NCBI RefSeq assembly: GCF_000716675.1
Contig: NZ_JNXT01000011.1
Coordinates: 1-64,000 of the forward strand
Length of the DNA: 64,000 nt
Direction: 5' to 3'
DNA from: Streptomyces alboflavus
GTDB taxonomy: Bacteria; Actinomycetota; Actinomycetes; Streptomycetales; Streptomycetaceae
The first letter of the stretch is position 1, and each line of letters starts with the position of its first letter. The notes beneath the pieces were generated by a model, which did not search any database, was not told the DNA's origin, and was given only the letters and a program-made list of their open reading frames with translations. Positions 8,796 to 17,250 of the stretch are shown piece by piece. The position numbers and the translations under genes were made by a program.

Positions 8796-8970
8796 CTCGA
8801 CGCCCTCCCCAGGCCTCGTGCGTGCTCGTTCGCACGCTCGTTGGTTCTTTCACCCATAGGGACCGCCGCTGCCCTCAGGGCTCATCGCCACCCTGAGGTG
8901 ATCCACATCACGGCGGGCGGCGGATCCCGACGCCCTGATCGCCGCCTCCCTGGACCGGGTCTGGTCCCTG

Positions 8971-9351
8971 GTGACCGAGCCCGGGTTCTGGGTGGCCGAC
9001 AAGGCGAGCCTCGCGGGGACCACGGCCCGGGAGGGCGAGTCGACGCTGGCGAGGAATCCGGAGTACGGGGACTACCCGGTGCGGGTGGAGAAGGTCGAGC
9101 CGCAGACGTATGTGGCGTACCGCTGGGCCAGCGCGTTCCCGGGCGAGGAACTGCGGGCCGACAACAGCACCCTCGTGGAGTTCACGCTGACCCCGGAGGG
9201 CGACAAGACGCGGCTGCGCGTCGTGGAGAGCGGCTTCGCGGCCCTCGCCGGGTCCGAGGAACTGCGCGCCCAGGCGGTACGGGACAACACCGGCGGCTGG
9301 CCCCAGGAGCTCGACGCGCTCAAGCAGCGGGCCGAGCAGCCGACCGCGTGA
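8971..9351 (+). pseudogene. SRPBCC/AHSA1-type protein, 5' end apparently frameshifted
   Basis: The reading frame encodes the body of an SRPBCC (AHSA1-like, START/Bet v 1 fold) protein, from VTEPGFWVADKASLAG through FTLTPEGDKTRLRVVESGF to the C-terminal helix. The first helix LIAASLDRVWSLV is in the same frame from about 8937, but a TGA closes that frame at about 8902 with no start codon between. A good beginning, GTG ATC CAC ATC ACG (VIHIT) at 8898, sits one frame away. The simplest reading is a frameshift between 8912 and 8935, real or a sequencing error. If GTG 8971 is used, the first strand and helix are lost. The stop overlaps the ArsR start (GTGA), the classic pairing in which the ArsR protein controls the SRPBCC gene. 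Confidence 0.65.
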
Positions 9352-9782
9352 CCGAACGGGACCCGGCCGCCGACGAATCCGTGGACGGGAGCGCCGGGGG
9401 CGAAACCGTGGACGGGGGCGGGGGCGGGGGCGAAACCGTGGACGGTGTCCTCGCCGCGCTGGCCGACCCGACCCGGCGGCGCCTCCTCGACCAGCTCGCC
9501 GCGCGGGGCGAGGCCACCGCGACGAAGCTCGCGGACCAACTCCCCGTCTCCCGCCAGGCGGTGGTCAAGCACCTCGCGGTCCTGGACGCCGCCGGTCTGG
9601 TCTCCGGCAACCGGGTCGGACGCGAGATGCGGTACGCGGTACGGCCCGCGGCGCTGGACGTCACGGCCCGCTGGATGGCCGCGCTCGCGGCCGACTGGGA
9701 CCGGCGCCTCGCGGACATCAAGCGCATCGCGGAGGCGGCGGAGCGGGACGCTCGCCAGAGGCGGCGGAACGAGGCGCGCTAG
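9348..9782 (+). CDS. ArsR-family helix-turn-helix regulator
   Basis: 144 aa. After a Gly/Asp-rich leader (~27 residues with a duplicated GETVDG), the winged helix reads VLAALADPTRRRLLDQLAARGEATATKL / LPVSRQAVVKHLAVLDAAGLV / GREMRYAV, typical of ArsR/SmtB regulators. The Cys metal-box motif ELCVC is absent, as in the non-metal subgroup that pairs with SRPBCC genes. The GTG start overlaps the preceding stop by GTGA, implying translational coupling. Confidence 0.85.
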   Translation: MTERDPAADESVDGSAGGETVDGGGGGGETVDGVLAALADPTRRRLLDQLAARGEATATKLADQLPVSRQAVVKHLAVLDAAGLVSGNRVGREMRYAVRPAALDVTARWMAALAADWDRRLADIKRIAEAAERDARQRRRNEAR

Positions 9783-10203
9783 GGCCTGTCCGCTGGGTCG
9801 GCCGGTGCGGAGGTGGCTGCCCCGGCTGCGGGTGCGTGGCCGGTGGCCGCGACCGTGGGCCCTGCCACCGCCATCCCGGCTGTGGTGGCGAGGGCGGCGC
9901 CGCCATTGCACGCTTGATCGCGTCTGTACTCCTGTTCAGATACGGGGAGTTGGGCGAGGGGGCCCACACGAGGAAGCCCGCCAAGGGCGCGGGTGCGGAT
10001 CCCTCACGAGAGCTGGGGGCGGAACCCCCGAGAGTTGTTGGGCTGTTTCCAGCCGCATGAGCCGAACGAATGCGCCACAAGTCGCTCGGTGTCGTTCATC
10101 CGGCCCATTGGGGGTGACGGGGGTGCCGGATTACCGTTGTCCTGCAGCGACAACGCTGTTACGTTTTAAAAACGGTGTTACTGCATTCGATGGAGGAGGC
10201 ACC
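9783..10203. other. Intergenic region upstream of redoxin gene
   Basis: No convincing gene. It carries the redoxin promoter and leader. A locally AT-rich block at 10150-10190 holds a direct repeat CG(C/G)TGTTAC, described separately. Confidence 0.5.
10154..10181. promoter_or_regulatory. Candidate operator: direct repeats around CGTTTTAAAAACG
   Basis: CGCTGTTAC (10154-10162) and CGGTGTTAC (10173-10181) are direct repeats 19 bp apart. Between them lies CGTTTTAAAAACG, an inverted repeat with a 1-bp centre. The AT-rich block stands out against the GC background and lies ~25-50 bp upstream of the redoxin ATG. A plausible regulator is the TetR protein encoded at 11497-12126; that link is inference. 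Confidence 0.5.
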
Positions 10204-11328
10204 ATGCCCGGCCCTTCGGTCCCGTTCGAGCGGGGCACCGTTCGTCTCACGGTCCTCGACGACCACGTCGAGAGCCGCGTCGAGGCCGAGGTCCGCCCCG
10301 CCGTCGACGGCGCCACCTCGCACGTACGGCTTGCCTTCGCCGACGTCGAGCGCGCCCTGGGCTTCACGCGCAAGCCGCAGGGCTGGTGCCGGGGCGACCT
10401 CTGTGTCCCGGCAGCGGTCGTCGCCGCGCTCGAGGAGGCGGGGGCGACCGCGGGCGCCGGGACGCTGGACGTCACCGCTTTCGCCGCTCTCCTGAACCGT
10501 CCGGTCGCGATGGAACTGGATCGCGGCGCGGGCTCGGGCGTCGTCGCCTTCGGCGTCTCAGCCGACGACCGGGCCGCGACGCTGACCGGCGGCACCGCCC
10601 CCGACTTCGCGCTGCCCGACGCCCACGGCACCGAGCACCGGCTCAGCGAACTGCGCGGCCGAAAGGTGGCGTTGGTCTTCTGGGCCTCCTGGTGCGGCTG
10701 CCGCTACGACCTCCCCGAGTGGGAGCGCCAGCACGCCGCGCTCGCGGGTGAGGGCTTCTCGGTGCTCAGCGTCGCAGTGGACCGCAGGACCGAGGACGCG
10801 GCGCCCTGGATCGCCGAGGCCGCGCCGACGCACCCGGCGCTGATCGACGTCGACGGTCGCGTGGCGGACCAGTACCAGCTCCTCAACGTTCCCACCGTGG
10901 TGTGGATCGACGAGGAGGGCCGCATCGCGCGCCCGAACGACACCCAGTTCGCGACCGACCTGTTCCGCTCCATGAGCGGCCTGGACTCCGCGAAGGCGCT
11001 GGACGCGCTGCGCCGTTGGGTGCGGACCGGCGACACGGGCCTGGGCGGTAGCGCGGTCGCCGAGCTGACCGGGCCGAGCACGCCGGACCGCCAACGTGCC
11101 CGTACCGAAGCGGCGTTGGCGCTGTGGCTCCTGCGCGACGGCCACCGAGGCGCCGCGGAAAGGCACTTCGCGACGGCGGCCGAGCTCGCGCCGGAGGACG
11201 TGACGACGTGGCGCAGCGCGATGCCGCTCCTCGGGGTGGACCCGATGGGGGAGGAGTACTTCGCCCGGCGGGCCGAGCTGGAGGAGGCGGGCGTGCCGAT
11301 CTACAGGCCGCTGCCGGACTGGCAGTAG
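10204..11328 (+). CDS. TlpA/redoxin-like protein with C-x-C active site
   Basis: 374 aa. Residues 1-120 form an uncharacterised domain with a C-x4-C motif (GWCRGDLC, Cys62/67). Residues ~130-275 are an AhpC/TSA-TlpA-type thioredoxin fold (GTAPDFALPDAHG, LRGRKVALVFWASW, LNVPTVVWID). Residues ~290-374 look like a helical, TPR-like tail (ALWLLRDGHRGAAERHFATAAELAP). The expected W-C-x-x-C motif reads W-C-G-C-R (Cys164/Cys166), a C-x-C arrangement. No signal peptide or TM, so cytoplasmic, unlike most TlpA/ResA proteins. GGAGGAGG precedes ATG by 4-5 bases. The TetR gene downstream is on the same strand, 168 bp away. Confidence 0.85.
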   Translation: MPGPSVPFERGTVRLTVLDDHVESRVEAEVRPAVDGATSHVRLAFADVERALGFTRKPQGWCRGDLCVPAAVVAALEEAGATAGAGTLDVTAFAALLNRPVAMELDRGAGSGVVAFGVSADDRAATLTGGTAPDFALPDAHGTEHRLSELRGRKVALVFWASWCGCRYDLPEWERQHAALAGEGFSVLSVAVDRRTEDAAPWIAEAAPTHPALIDVDGRVADQYQLLNVPTVVWIDEEGRIARPNDTQFATDLFRSMSGLDSAKALDALRRWVRTGDTGLGGSAVAELTGPSTPDRQRARTEAALALWLLRDGHRGAAERHFATAAELAPEDVTTWRSAMPLLGVDPMGEEYFARRAELEEAGVPIYRPLPDWQ

Positions 11329-11496
11329 GGGGCGGTTGCCCCGGCTGCGGGGGGGGCGAGGTGCTGCGGGTACGAAGGCCTGAGGATACGCATGCTCGGG
11401 GGTACGCATATCCGACGGCGCGGAGGCCGGACGGTCTCCCCTCCAAGCCCTCCAAGAGCCCGCCCCACCCGAACACCCCCGAGAATCGAGCCCTTC

Positions 11497-12126
11497 ATGC
11501 CTCCGGTGCCCCCTGCCTCGCCCTCCACCCCCTTCGCCCAAGCTCAAGCCCAGGGCGAGGAAGCCCTCCGCTCCGCCGTACTCGACCTCGCCGCCGGGCT
11601 GTTGGCGGACGAGGGACCGTCCGCCCTGAGCATGCGTCGCCTCGCCGCGGCGGCGGGTTGCTCGACGACGGTCCTCTACCGGCTGTTCGGCGCCAAGGGG
11701 GGCATCGCCGCGGCGCTGTACCGGGAGGGGTTCACCCGCTTGCACCGCCGCCTCGCCGAGGTGCCGCGGGGCGACGACCCGGCCGCGTACCTGGCCGCCG
11801 TGGGTCGTGCCTACCGCGCCAACGCCCTGGCGGAGCCCCACTTCTACAGCGTCATGCACGGTGAGGGCATCCCCGGCTTCGTACCGGACGAGGAGGCGCG
11901 TGCCGCGGCTGCGGCGAGTCTGGACGTCCTGCGTGAGGCGGCTCGCGGCTGTGTCGAGGCGGGCGTACTGCGTCCGGACGCGGACGTCGACGAGATCACC
12001 GACACGCTGTGGGCGGCGGCCCACGGGGTGATCAGCCTGGAACGCGGGGGCCACTTTCCCGACGGCCGGGGCGAGCAACGCTTCCGCACCCTGACCCGCG
12101 CGGCGGTGAACGCGTTCCTGCCCTGA
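11497..12126 (+). CDS. TetR-family transcriptional regulator
   Basis: 209 aa. The N-terminal HTH is AVLDLAAGLLADEGPSALSMRRLAA followed by AGCSTTVLYRLFGAKGGIAAAL, the standard TetR helix 1-4 pattern. The ligand-binding part includes AVGRAYRANALAEPHFYSVMHG, similar to the WHG-type C-terminal domain. The start at 11497 excludes an upstream Arg/Pro-rich extension. It probably senses a small molecule and may control itself and the upstream redoxin gene. Confidence 0.88.
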   Translation: MPPVPPASPSTPFAQAQAQGEEALRSAVLDLAAGLLADEGPSALSMRRLAAAAGCSTTVLYRLFGAKGGIAAALYREGFTRLHRRLAEVPRGDDPAAYLAAVGRAYRANALAEPHFYSVMHGEGIPGFVPDEEARAAAAASLDVLREAARGCVEAGVLRPDADVDEITDTLWAAAHGVISLERGGHFPDGRGEQRFRTLTRAAVNAFLP

Positions 12127-12239
12127 CCCGTGCCCCCGGCCCCGGGACCCGGCCGGGCCTCACTCCCGGTCCCGGCCCACGGGTCCGGCGCCAACCCCGG
12201 CCTCACTTCCCGTCCCGGCCCAGGCGCCCGGCGCCCCCC

Positions 12240-12959
12240 TCACAGATGCAGCATCCGCATCAACTCCCCGCTCCGCACCCCCGTCGCCACCCGCGGCGCC
12301 TCCTCCCCGGGGCGCACCCACCCGGCCCGCTCCGCCGCGGCGACCGCCGCCGCCTCCGCCACGTCGGCCGCCGCGTTCAGTTCCTGGTTCGCGCCCAGCT
12401 CGCCCGCCTTCGAGGCCGCCCCCGCCGACTGCGCCGCCTTCAGAGCCGCTTCGCAGGCGGCCACGGCGAGTTCGCTGTCGCCGTCGTGGATCTGCCCCAT
12501 GCGGGCGGCCTGCGCGGCGGACGCGGCGGCGTTCCGCGCGCAGCGCGAGTCCGCCGCCGGGTCGGGGTCGGTCTCGGCCAGTACGGCGACGGCCTGCGCG
12601 GACACCCGGGCCGCATGGGCCGCCTTCCAGGCGACCCCTTCGTCCACGTCGGCCGCCTCGGAAGCGTCGTCCGCGCCTCCGTCTGCTTCGGAAGTACCGT
12701 CCGCGCCTCCGTCTGCTTCGGTAGCACCGTCCGCCTCGCGCCCCCGCTCGATGTACCGGCTCACCGCGGCAGCCCGCGCAGCAGCACTCCGCGCCCGAGC
12801 AGCGTGCCCCGCCCGCAGGGCCCGGCCGGCCGCGCCCTCGACCCCGACCCCAGCCTCGGCTCCGGCCGTGACTTCGTCCCCGGTCGCGCCCCCGGCCTCA
12901 TGCACCACCCCACCCCCAGGCATCCCGCCCGAACCCTCATCCCACCCGGATCCACTCAT
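12240..12959 (-). CDS. Ala-rich hypothetical protein
   Basis: 239 aa, unusually rich in Ala, Gly, Asp and Glu; no TM or recognised domain. Heptad-like Ala-rich helices make up most of the sequence (for example AAHAARVSAQAVAVLAETD and ACEAALKAAQSAGAASKA). A short internal duplication (EADGGAD, EADGGAD) matches a direct DNA repeat at about 12665-12730. It resembles putative Actinobacteria 'exonuclease SbcC'-like or coiled-coil annotations, but I do not assign a function. The C-terminal residues run to a clean stop; the start was chosen at MSGSGWDEG. Confidence 0.6.
   Translation of the reverse strand: MSGSGWDEGSGGMPGGGVVHEAGGATGDEVTAGAEAGVGVEGAAGRALRAGHAARARSAAARAAAVSRYIERGREADGATEADGGADGTSEADGGADDASEAADVDEGVAWKAAHAARVSAQAVAVLAETDPDPAADSRCARNAAASAAQAARMGQIHDGDSELAVAACEAALKAAQSAGAASKAGELGANQELNAAADVAEAAAVAAAERAGWVRPGEEAPRVATGVRSGELMRMLHL
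12662..12730. repeat. 33-bp direct repeat within Ala-rich gene
   Basis: CCGTCCGCGCCTCCGTCTGC followed by TTCGG recurs with one or two changes (TCGTCCGCGCCTCCGTCTGC earlier). The copies encode consecutive EADGGAD segments. Consistent with slippage in a disordered linker. Confidence 0.6.
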
Positions 12960-13029
12960 GCCCCATCTCCTTCCCGACCACGAGGTCCCCTCGGCCGCGC
13001 CCTCCCCGACCGCTGCCCCCGGCGCCCCC

Positions 13030-13479
13030 TCACAAGAACCACCCCACCGCCTCATCCACCGACCACACCTGCCAGCTCATCGCGAGCAGCGCCACCGCCG
13101 AGATCAGCGCCATCATCAGGTTCTGACCCTGCTCCGCCCAGTCGTGGATCATGAGGACGAGGTAGATCAGGTTCAGGACGAGGCCGCAGGCCAGCGCTAT
13201 CGGAGTGAGGAAGCCGGCGATCAGGCCGAGGCCCAGGGCCAGTTCCGCGTACGCGACGACGTAGGCCATCAGCCGTGGGCGCGGCTTCACCACGGTGTCG
13301 AAGCCGCGGCGCACGACGGGCCACCGGTGCTTCTCGGCGATGCCGGCCGCCCAGCCGATGCCCCCGCCGGTGAACCAGGTCTTCTTGTCCTTGTGGCGCC
13401 AGCTCTCCAGCCACCACAGCCCGAGCCCGATCCGGAGGATCGCGAACCACTCCGCGCCGCTGAGCCAGATCGTCTGCAT
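13030..13479 (-). CDS. DoxX-like membrane protein
   Basis: 149 aa with four hydrophobic helices: around SGAEWFAILRIGLGLWWLESW, AYVVAYAELALGLGLIAGF, IALACGLVLNLIYLVLMI and NLMMALISAVALLAMSW. This is the DoxX/DoxD-family layout. Members are linked to thiosulfate oxidation or to redox/oxidative-stress complexes (with SodA and SseA in mycobacteria); the role here is unknown. The start at MQTIW was chosen for GGGAAGGG just upstream and because it begins right before TM1. It lies immediately downstream of the Ala-rich gene start region, on the same strand. Confidence 0.85.
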   Translation of the reverse strand: MQTIWLSGAEWFAILRIGLGLWWLESWRHKDKKTWFTGGGIGWAAGIAEKHRWPVVRRGFDTVVKPRPRLMAYVVAYAELALGLGLIAGFLTPIALACGLVLNLIYLVLMIHDWAEQGQNLMMALISAVALLAMSWQVWSVDEAVGWFL

Positions 13480-13720
13480 CGCGTGCCCTTCCCGCCGCCC
13501 GGTGTCCGTCCCCGCTCCCGCCCATGTCTGACGATCCGTCAGTTCAGCGGATGCCCGCCGAGACCGCAAGGCCCCGTGCAACCCGAGGCGCCCCCCCCCC
13601 AAGGCCCCCGCGCCCGACTCCGCACTGCCGCTTGCCGTGCGGCCCTTCGCGCCATAGCCTCGATCTGATGGGTCGTCAGATTCGGGCCGGTCGATCCGGC
13701 GGGCGGTGAGGGGACACAGC

Positions 13721-14959
13721 GTGAGCGGCAACGAGAGCGGCGCCAGGGACATCCCGAAGGTCATCAGCGTGGACGATCACGTCATCGAGCCCGCGCACCT
13801 CTTCGCGACCTGGCTCCCGGCCAAGTACCGCGACCGGGGCCCGCAGCCCTTCACCGCGGGCATCGGCGAACTGGCGTACGTGGGCGGGAAGTACCGCTTC
13901 ACCACCGACCCGGAGGGCCAGGTCACGGACTGGTGGCGGTACGAGGACGAGATCTTCCCGTACAAGCGCATCATCGCCGCCGTCGGCTTCTCCCGGGACG
14001 AGATGACGCTCGACGGGATCACCCGGGAGCAGATGCGCCGGGGCTGCTGGGACCCCAAGGCGCGCCTCGCGGACATGGACATGAACCACGTCGAGGCCTC
14101 GCTCTGCTTCCCCACCTTCCCGCGCTTCTGCGGCCAGACCTTCGCCGAGGCCAAGGACAAGGAGGTGGGGCTCGCCTGCGTCCGCGCGTACAACGACTGG
14201 ATGGTCGAGGAGTGGTGCGGGGACAGCGGGGGGCGGCTGATTCCGTTGTGCCTGATCCCGTTGTGGGACGTCGACCTCGCCGTCGCGGAGATCAGGCGGA
14301 ACGCCGCCCGTGGCGTGCGCGCCGTGACCTTCAGCGAGATCCCCACCTATCTGGGGCTGCCCTCCATCCACTCCGGCTACTGGGACCCCTTCTTCGCCGC
14401 CTGCGAGGAGACCGGGACGGTCGTGAACATGCACATCGGCTCGTCCTCGCAGATGCCCGCCGCGTCCCCGGACGCGCCCCCCGCCGTCCAGGCCTCGCTG
14501 TCCTTCAACAACGCGATGGCCTCGATGATGGACTTCCTGTTCTCCGGGGTGCTCGTGAAGTTCCCCCGGCTGAAGCTGGCGTACAGCGAAGGGCAGATGG
14601 GGTGGATCCCGTACGCCCTTGAGCGCGCCGACGACGTCTGGGAGGAGCACCGGGCGTGGGGCGGCGTGAAGGACCTGATCCCCGAGCCGCCCTCGACGTA
14701 CTACTACCGGCAGATCTTCTGCTGCTTCTTCCGCGACAAGCACGGCATCGAGGCGATCGACACCGTCGGGGTGGACAACGCCACCTTCGAGACCGACTAC
14801 CCCCACGTCGACTCCACCTGGCCGCACACCAAGCAGGTCGCGACCGACCACGTGGGTCACCTGCCGGAGGACGTGGCCTACAAGCTGCTGCGCGGCAACG
14901 CGATTCGTATGCTGGAGCTGCCGTTTGACCAAGACCGGACGGCCGCGGCCACGGCCTGA
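13721..14959 (+). CDS. Amidohydrolase-2 family metal-dependent hydrolase
   Basis: 412-aa TIM-barrel protein of the ACMSD-like amidohydrolase family (hydrolysis or non-oxidative decarboxylation; substrate unknown). The N-terminal strand SVDDHVIEP has the first metal-ligand position in the variant D-x-H form. A barrel His lies in NMHIGSSS, and the catalytic/metal Asp region is FETDYPHVDSTWP near the C-terminus, followed by GNAIRMLEL. The GTG at 13721 has GAGGGG 6 bases upstream and is preferred over the GTG at 13706. Expressed divergently from the DoxX gene. Confidence 0.88.
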   Translation: MSGNESGARDIPKVISVDDHVIEPAHLFATWLPAKYRDRGPQPFTAGIGELAYVGGKYRFTTDPEGQVTDWWRYEDEIFPYKRIIAAVGFSRDEMTLDGITREQMRRGCWDPKARLADMDMNHVEASLCFPTFPRFCGQTFAEAKDKEVGLACVRAYNDWMVEEWCGDSGGRLIPLCLIPLWDVDLAVAEIRRNAARGVRAVTFSEIPTYLGLPSIHSGYWDPFFAACEETGTVVNMHIGSSSQMPAASPDAPPAVQASLSFNNAMASMMDFLFSGVLVKFPRLKLAYSEGQMGWIPYALERADDVWEEHRAWGGVKDLIPEPPSTYYYRQIFCCFFRDKHGIEAIDTVGVDNATFETDYPHVDSTWPHTKQVATDHVGHLPEDVAYKLLRGNAIRMLELPFDQDRTAAATA

Positions 14960-15003
14960 CGCCACGGTCCGCGCCGTACCGTGCGGAGAGGCAGGCGGAC
15001 CGG

Positions 15004-16023
15004 ATGTCGCGTCCAAGTTCGGAGGGGTGCCCCACGGCGGAGGGCCGTCCCGCCTCGGAGGGCCGTCCCGTCTCGGAGGGCCGTCCTGCCTCGGAGGCCC
15101 TGACCACGCTCGCGCGGGCGTACGTGCGCCGGGCGCCCGGTGACTTCGGCAAGGCGGCGCTGGCCTCCCGGTACCTCAACGCCCGCCTGCGCGAGCATCC
15201 CCGACGCCGGGTGGTGGACGTCGACTTCGGGGCGCGCGGGGCGGAGGGCGCGCCGGAGGCGCGGTTCGCCGTCGACACCCAGGACCTCATCCAGCGCTAC
15301 CTCTATCTGTTCGGCGCGTGGGAGCCCCACATGACGCGGTGGCTGCGCGGCCGGCTCCGCCCCGGGGACACGTTCGTCGACGTCGGCGCCAACATCGGCT
15401 ACTACGGCGTGCTCGCCTCGCGGCTCGTCGGGCCGACCGGGCGGGTGGTGACGGTCGAGGCCTCGCCCGTGTTCCACGAGCGGCTGCTGCGGCAGGTGCG
15501 GCTCAACGGCTGCGGGAACGTCCGCGCGCTCAACGCCGCCGTGTCCGACCGGGCGCGGACGCTGACATTCGTCCTGGCCAGCTCGCACAACATGGGGGCG
15601 AACAGCATCGTCCCCTACGACGGGCCCGCGGAGTCCACGTTCGACATCGAGGCCCGGCCGCTGCCGGAGCTGCTCGACGACGAGGAGATCGCCACCGCCC
15701 GCGTCGTCAAGGTCGACGTCGAGGGCGCCGAGGGCGGCGTCGTCCGGGGCCTGGCCCCGATGCTCGACCGGCTGCGCCCCGACGCCGAGGTGACCGTGGA
15801 GGTGACCCCGGACCGCATGCGCCAACTCGGTGATTCCGTCGATGAGTTGATGAGGACCATGAGCGATCACGGGTTTCACGCCTATCGGATCGCGAACGAG
15901 TACGCCGTCGGGACCTACCCGGCGGCCCTGCGCGGCCCGGCCGTCGCTCCGGTACGGCTGCGGGGGTCCGTGGCCGAGGAGAGCGACCTGATCTTCTCGC
16001 GGGTCGACGCGGAGACGTTGTAG
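15004..16023 (+). CDS. FkbM-family methyltransferase
   Basis: 339 aa. A ~35-residue N-terminal tail with three tandem EGRP(A/V)S units precedes a Rossmann SAM-binding domain: motif I FVDVGANIGYYG, acidic residue in VVTVEASPVF, and KVDVEGAEGGVVRGL, the FkbM signature. FkbM enzymes O-methylate sugars or polyketides, often with glycosyltransferases. It is convergent with a GT2 gene 80 bp away, suggesting a small surface-glycan or glycoside-modification locus. Confidence 0.88.
   Translation: MSRPSSEGCPTAEGRPASEGRPVSEGRPASEALTTLARAYVRRAPGDFGKAALASRYLNARLREHPRRRVVDVDFGARGAEGAPEARFAVDTQDLIQRYLYLFGAWEPHMTRWLRGRLRPGDTFVDVGANIGYYGVLASRLVGPTGRVVTVEASPVFHERLLRQVRLNGCGNVRALNAAVSDRARTLTFVLASSHNMGANSIVPYDGPAESTFDIEARPLPELLDDEEIATARVVKVDVEGAEGGVVRGLAPMLDRLRPDAEVTVEVTPDRMRQLGDSVDELMRTMSDHGFHAYRIANEYAVGTYPAALRGPAVAPVRLRGSVAEESDLIFSRVDAETL
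15040..15093. repeat. 18-bp tandem repeat x3 in FkbM gene
   Basis: Three copies of GAGGGCCGTCCCGCCTCG with one or two substitutions. They are in frame and encode EGRPAS/EGRPVS/EGRPAS near the protein N-terminus. Confidence 0.8.
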
Positions 16024-16102
16024 GCGGAGGCGTCGTGGGCGTCGGCGTCGTAGACCTCGGCGTTGGAGACGGTGGCGGTGGCGCGGTCGGGCGCGGGCCG
16101 GT

Positions 16103-16858
16103 TCAGTAGCGCCACTCGAACCCCCCGAGCGCCCGCGCCCGCGCCTGCACCACCGCCATCCGCACGTCCCGCTCCGCGGCGTCCGTGTGCGCGGGCTGAC
16201 TCGTCGCCTGGCCGGGCCACTTGCGGTAGAGCAGGCCCACCTCGGCGGAGAACCAGCCGCGGGACACCGCGTTCAGGGCGAGGAGTAAACCGGTGTCCTC
16301 CGAGGCGGGGAGCGCCATCCAGCCGCCGAGGGCGACGAGCAGGTCGCGGCGTACGAAGAGCGTCGCCGGGTGGACCTGCGCGCGGTAGTCGTGCGCGGCC
16401 CAGTGGTCGAGGACGGTCCGGCGCTCGATCGGGCCCTGCCCGGGGTCCCCGGGGAACCCGACGGTGCTGCCGTCGGGCAGCAGGTCGAGGACGCGGGACG
16501 TGGCCCACCCCAGCGTCGGGTCGCTCTCCAGCGCGGCCAGATCGCGGGCCAGCGCACCGGGGGAGAGCTGGTCGTCGGCGTCGAGGACCTTCACGTACGG
16601 GCCGTCGGCGTGGCCCAGGGCTAACGTGCGGGCGACGCCGGGCCCACCGCGACGGCCCTGGCGGAACGTCACGCGGCCGTCGTCCGGGACGTGCGGGGCG
16701 ACGCCGTCGCCGGTGCCGTCCTGCTGGATCACCCAGTGCCACTCCCACCCCTCGGGCAGCCGCTGCGCGCGCAGCGATTCGTAGGCGCCCGTGAGGTACG
16801 GGGCGGAGGGGCCGTGGACTGCCGTGATGATGACGACGCGCCTGCGCACGGCACGCAC
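16103..16858 (-). CDS. Family 2 glycosyltransferase
   Basis: 251-aa GT-A fold glycosyltransferase. The nucleotide-sugar binding strand is VVIITAVHGPSAPYLTGAYE; the metal-binding motif DADD lies in KVLDADDQLSPG. The acceptor-side region HPATLFVRRDLLVALGGW and the ED pair in PASEDTGLL are typical. No TM. Two adjacent GTG codons (16861, 16858) and one at 16849 are possible starts; GGAAAGG lies just upstream. It likely adds a sugar to an unknown acceptor, with the neighbouring FkbM enzyme possibly methylating it. Confidence 0.85.
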   Translation of the reverse strand: MRAVRRRVVIITAVHGPSAPYLTGAYESLRAQRLPEGWEWHWVIQQDGTGDGVAPHVPDDGRVTFRQGRRGGPGVARTLALGHADGPYVKVLDADDQLSPGALARDLAALESDPTLGWATSRVLDLLPDGSTVGFPGDPGQGPIERRTVLDHWAAHDYRAQVHPATLFVRRDLLVALGGWMALPASEDTGLLLALNAVSRGWFSAEVGLLYRKWPGQATSQPAHTDAAERDVRMAVVQARARALGGFEWRY

Positions 16859-17250
16859 CACCTTTCCGTGGGAACGGTGAAGGGGTGACGTACACCCCTC
16901 AACGAGATATTCGCCGACAGGGGTTCGGACAGGGGGTAACAGGGGTTGCATGTAGGCGGAACAGATCTTTTGCCGTAATCCGGCCCGGTGCCGCGAGTAT
17001 TGAAAGAGCTCTGCAATTCGGCGCGTCGGGGCATCGGCACATTGACGCATTGCGGAGGGCGCAATCGCGGTAAACGCACAGGTCGACGAGGGCATGGAAG
17101 GGCCCGATCGCTGGCGACGGGGGATGCACCAGCGATCGGGCTGTGCCCAACCGTAACAAGCCTGCTTGCGTGGGGGGAAGGAATGAGCGGGAGTTGGCCA
17201 GTTGTGAGCGGGATCACGCCCCCCGGCCGCGGTGGAAGAACTGTGAACCG
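16859..17250. other. Intergenic region between GT2 and nSTAND genes
   Basis: No gene seen. The part at 16900-17090 is less GC-rich than its surroundings and probably holds the GT2 promoter. A strong hairpin at 17102-17141 is listed separately. Confidence 0.5.
17102..17141 (-). terminator. Terminator hairpin after nSTAND-WD40 gene
   Basis: Perfect 13-bp inverted repeat (GCCCGATCGCTGG / CCAGCGATCGGGC) with a 14-base loop, ~110 bp beyond the stop of the minus-strand nSTAND gene. Confidence 0.65.
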
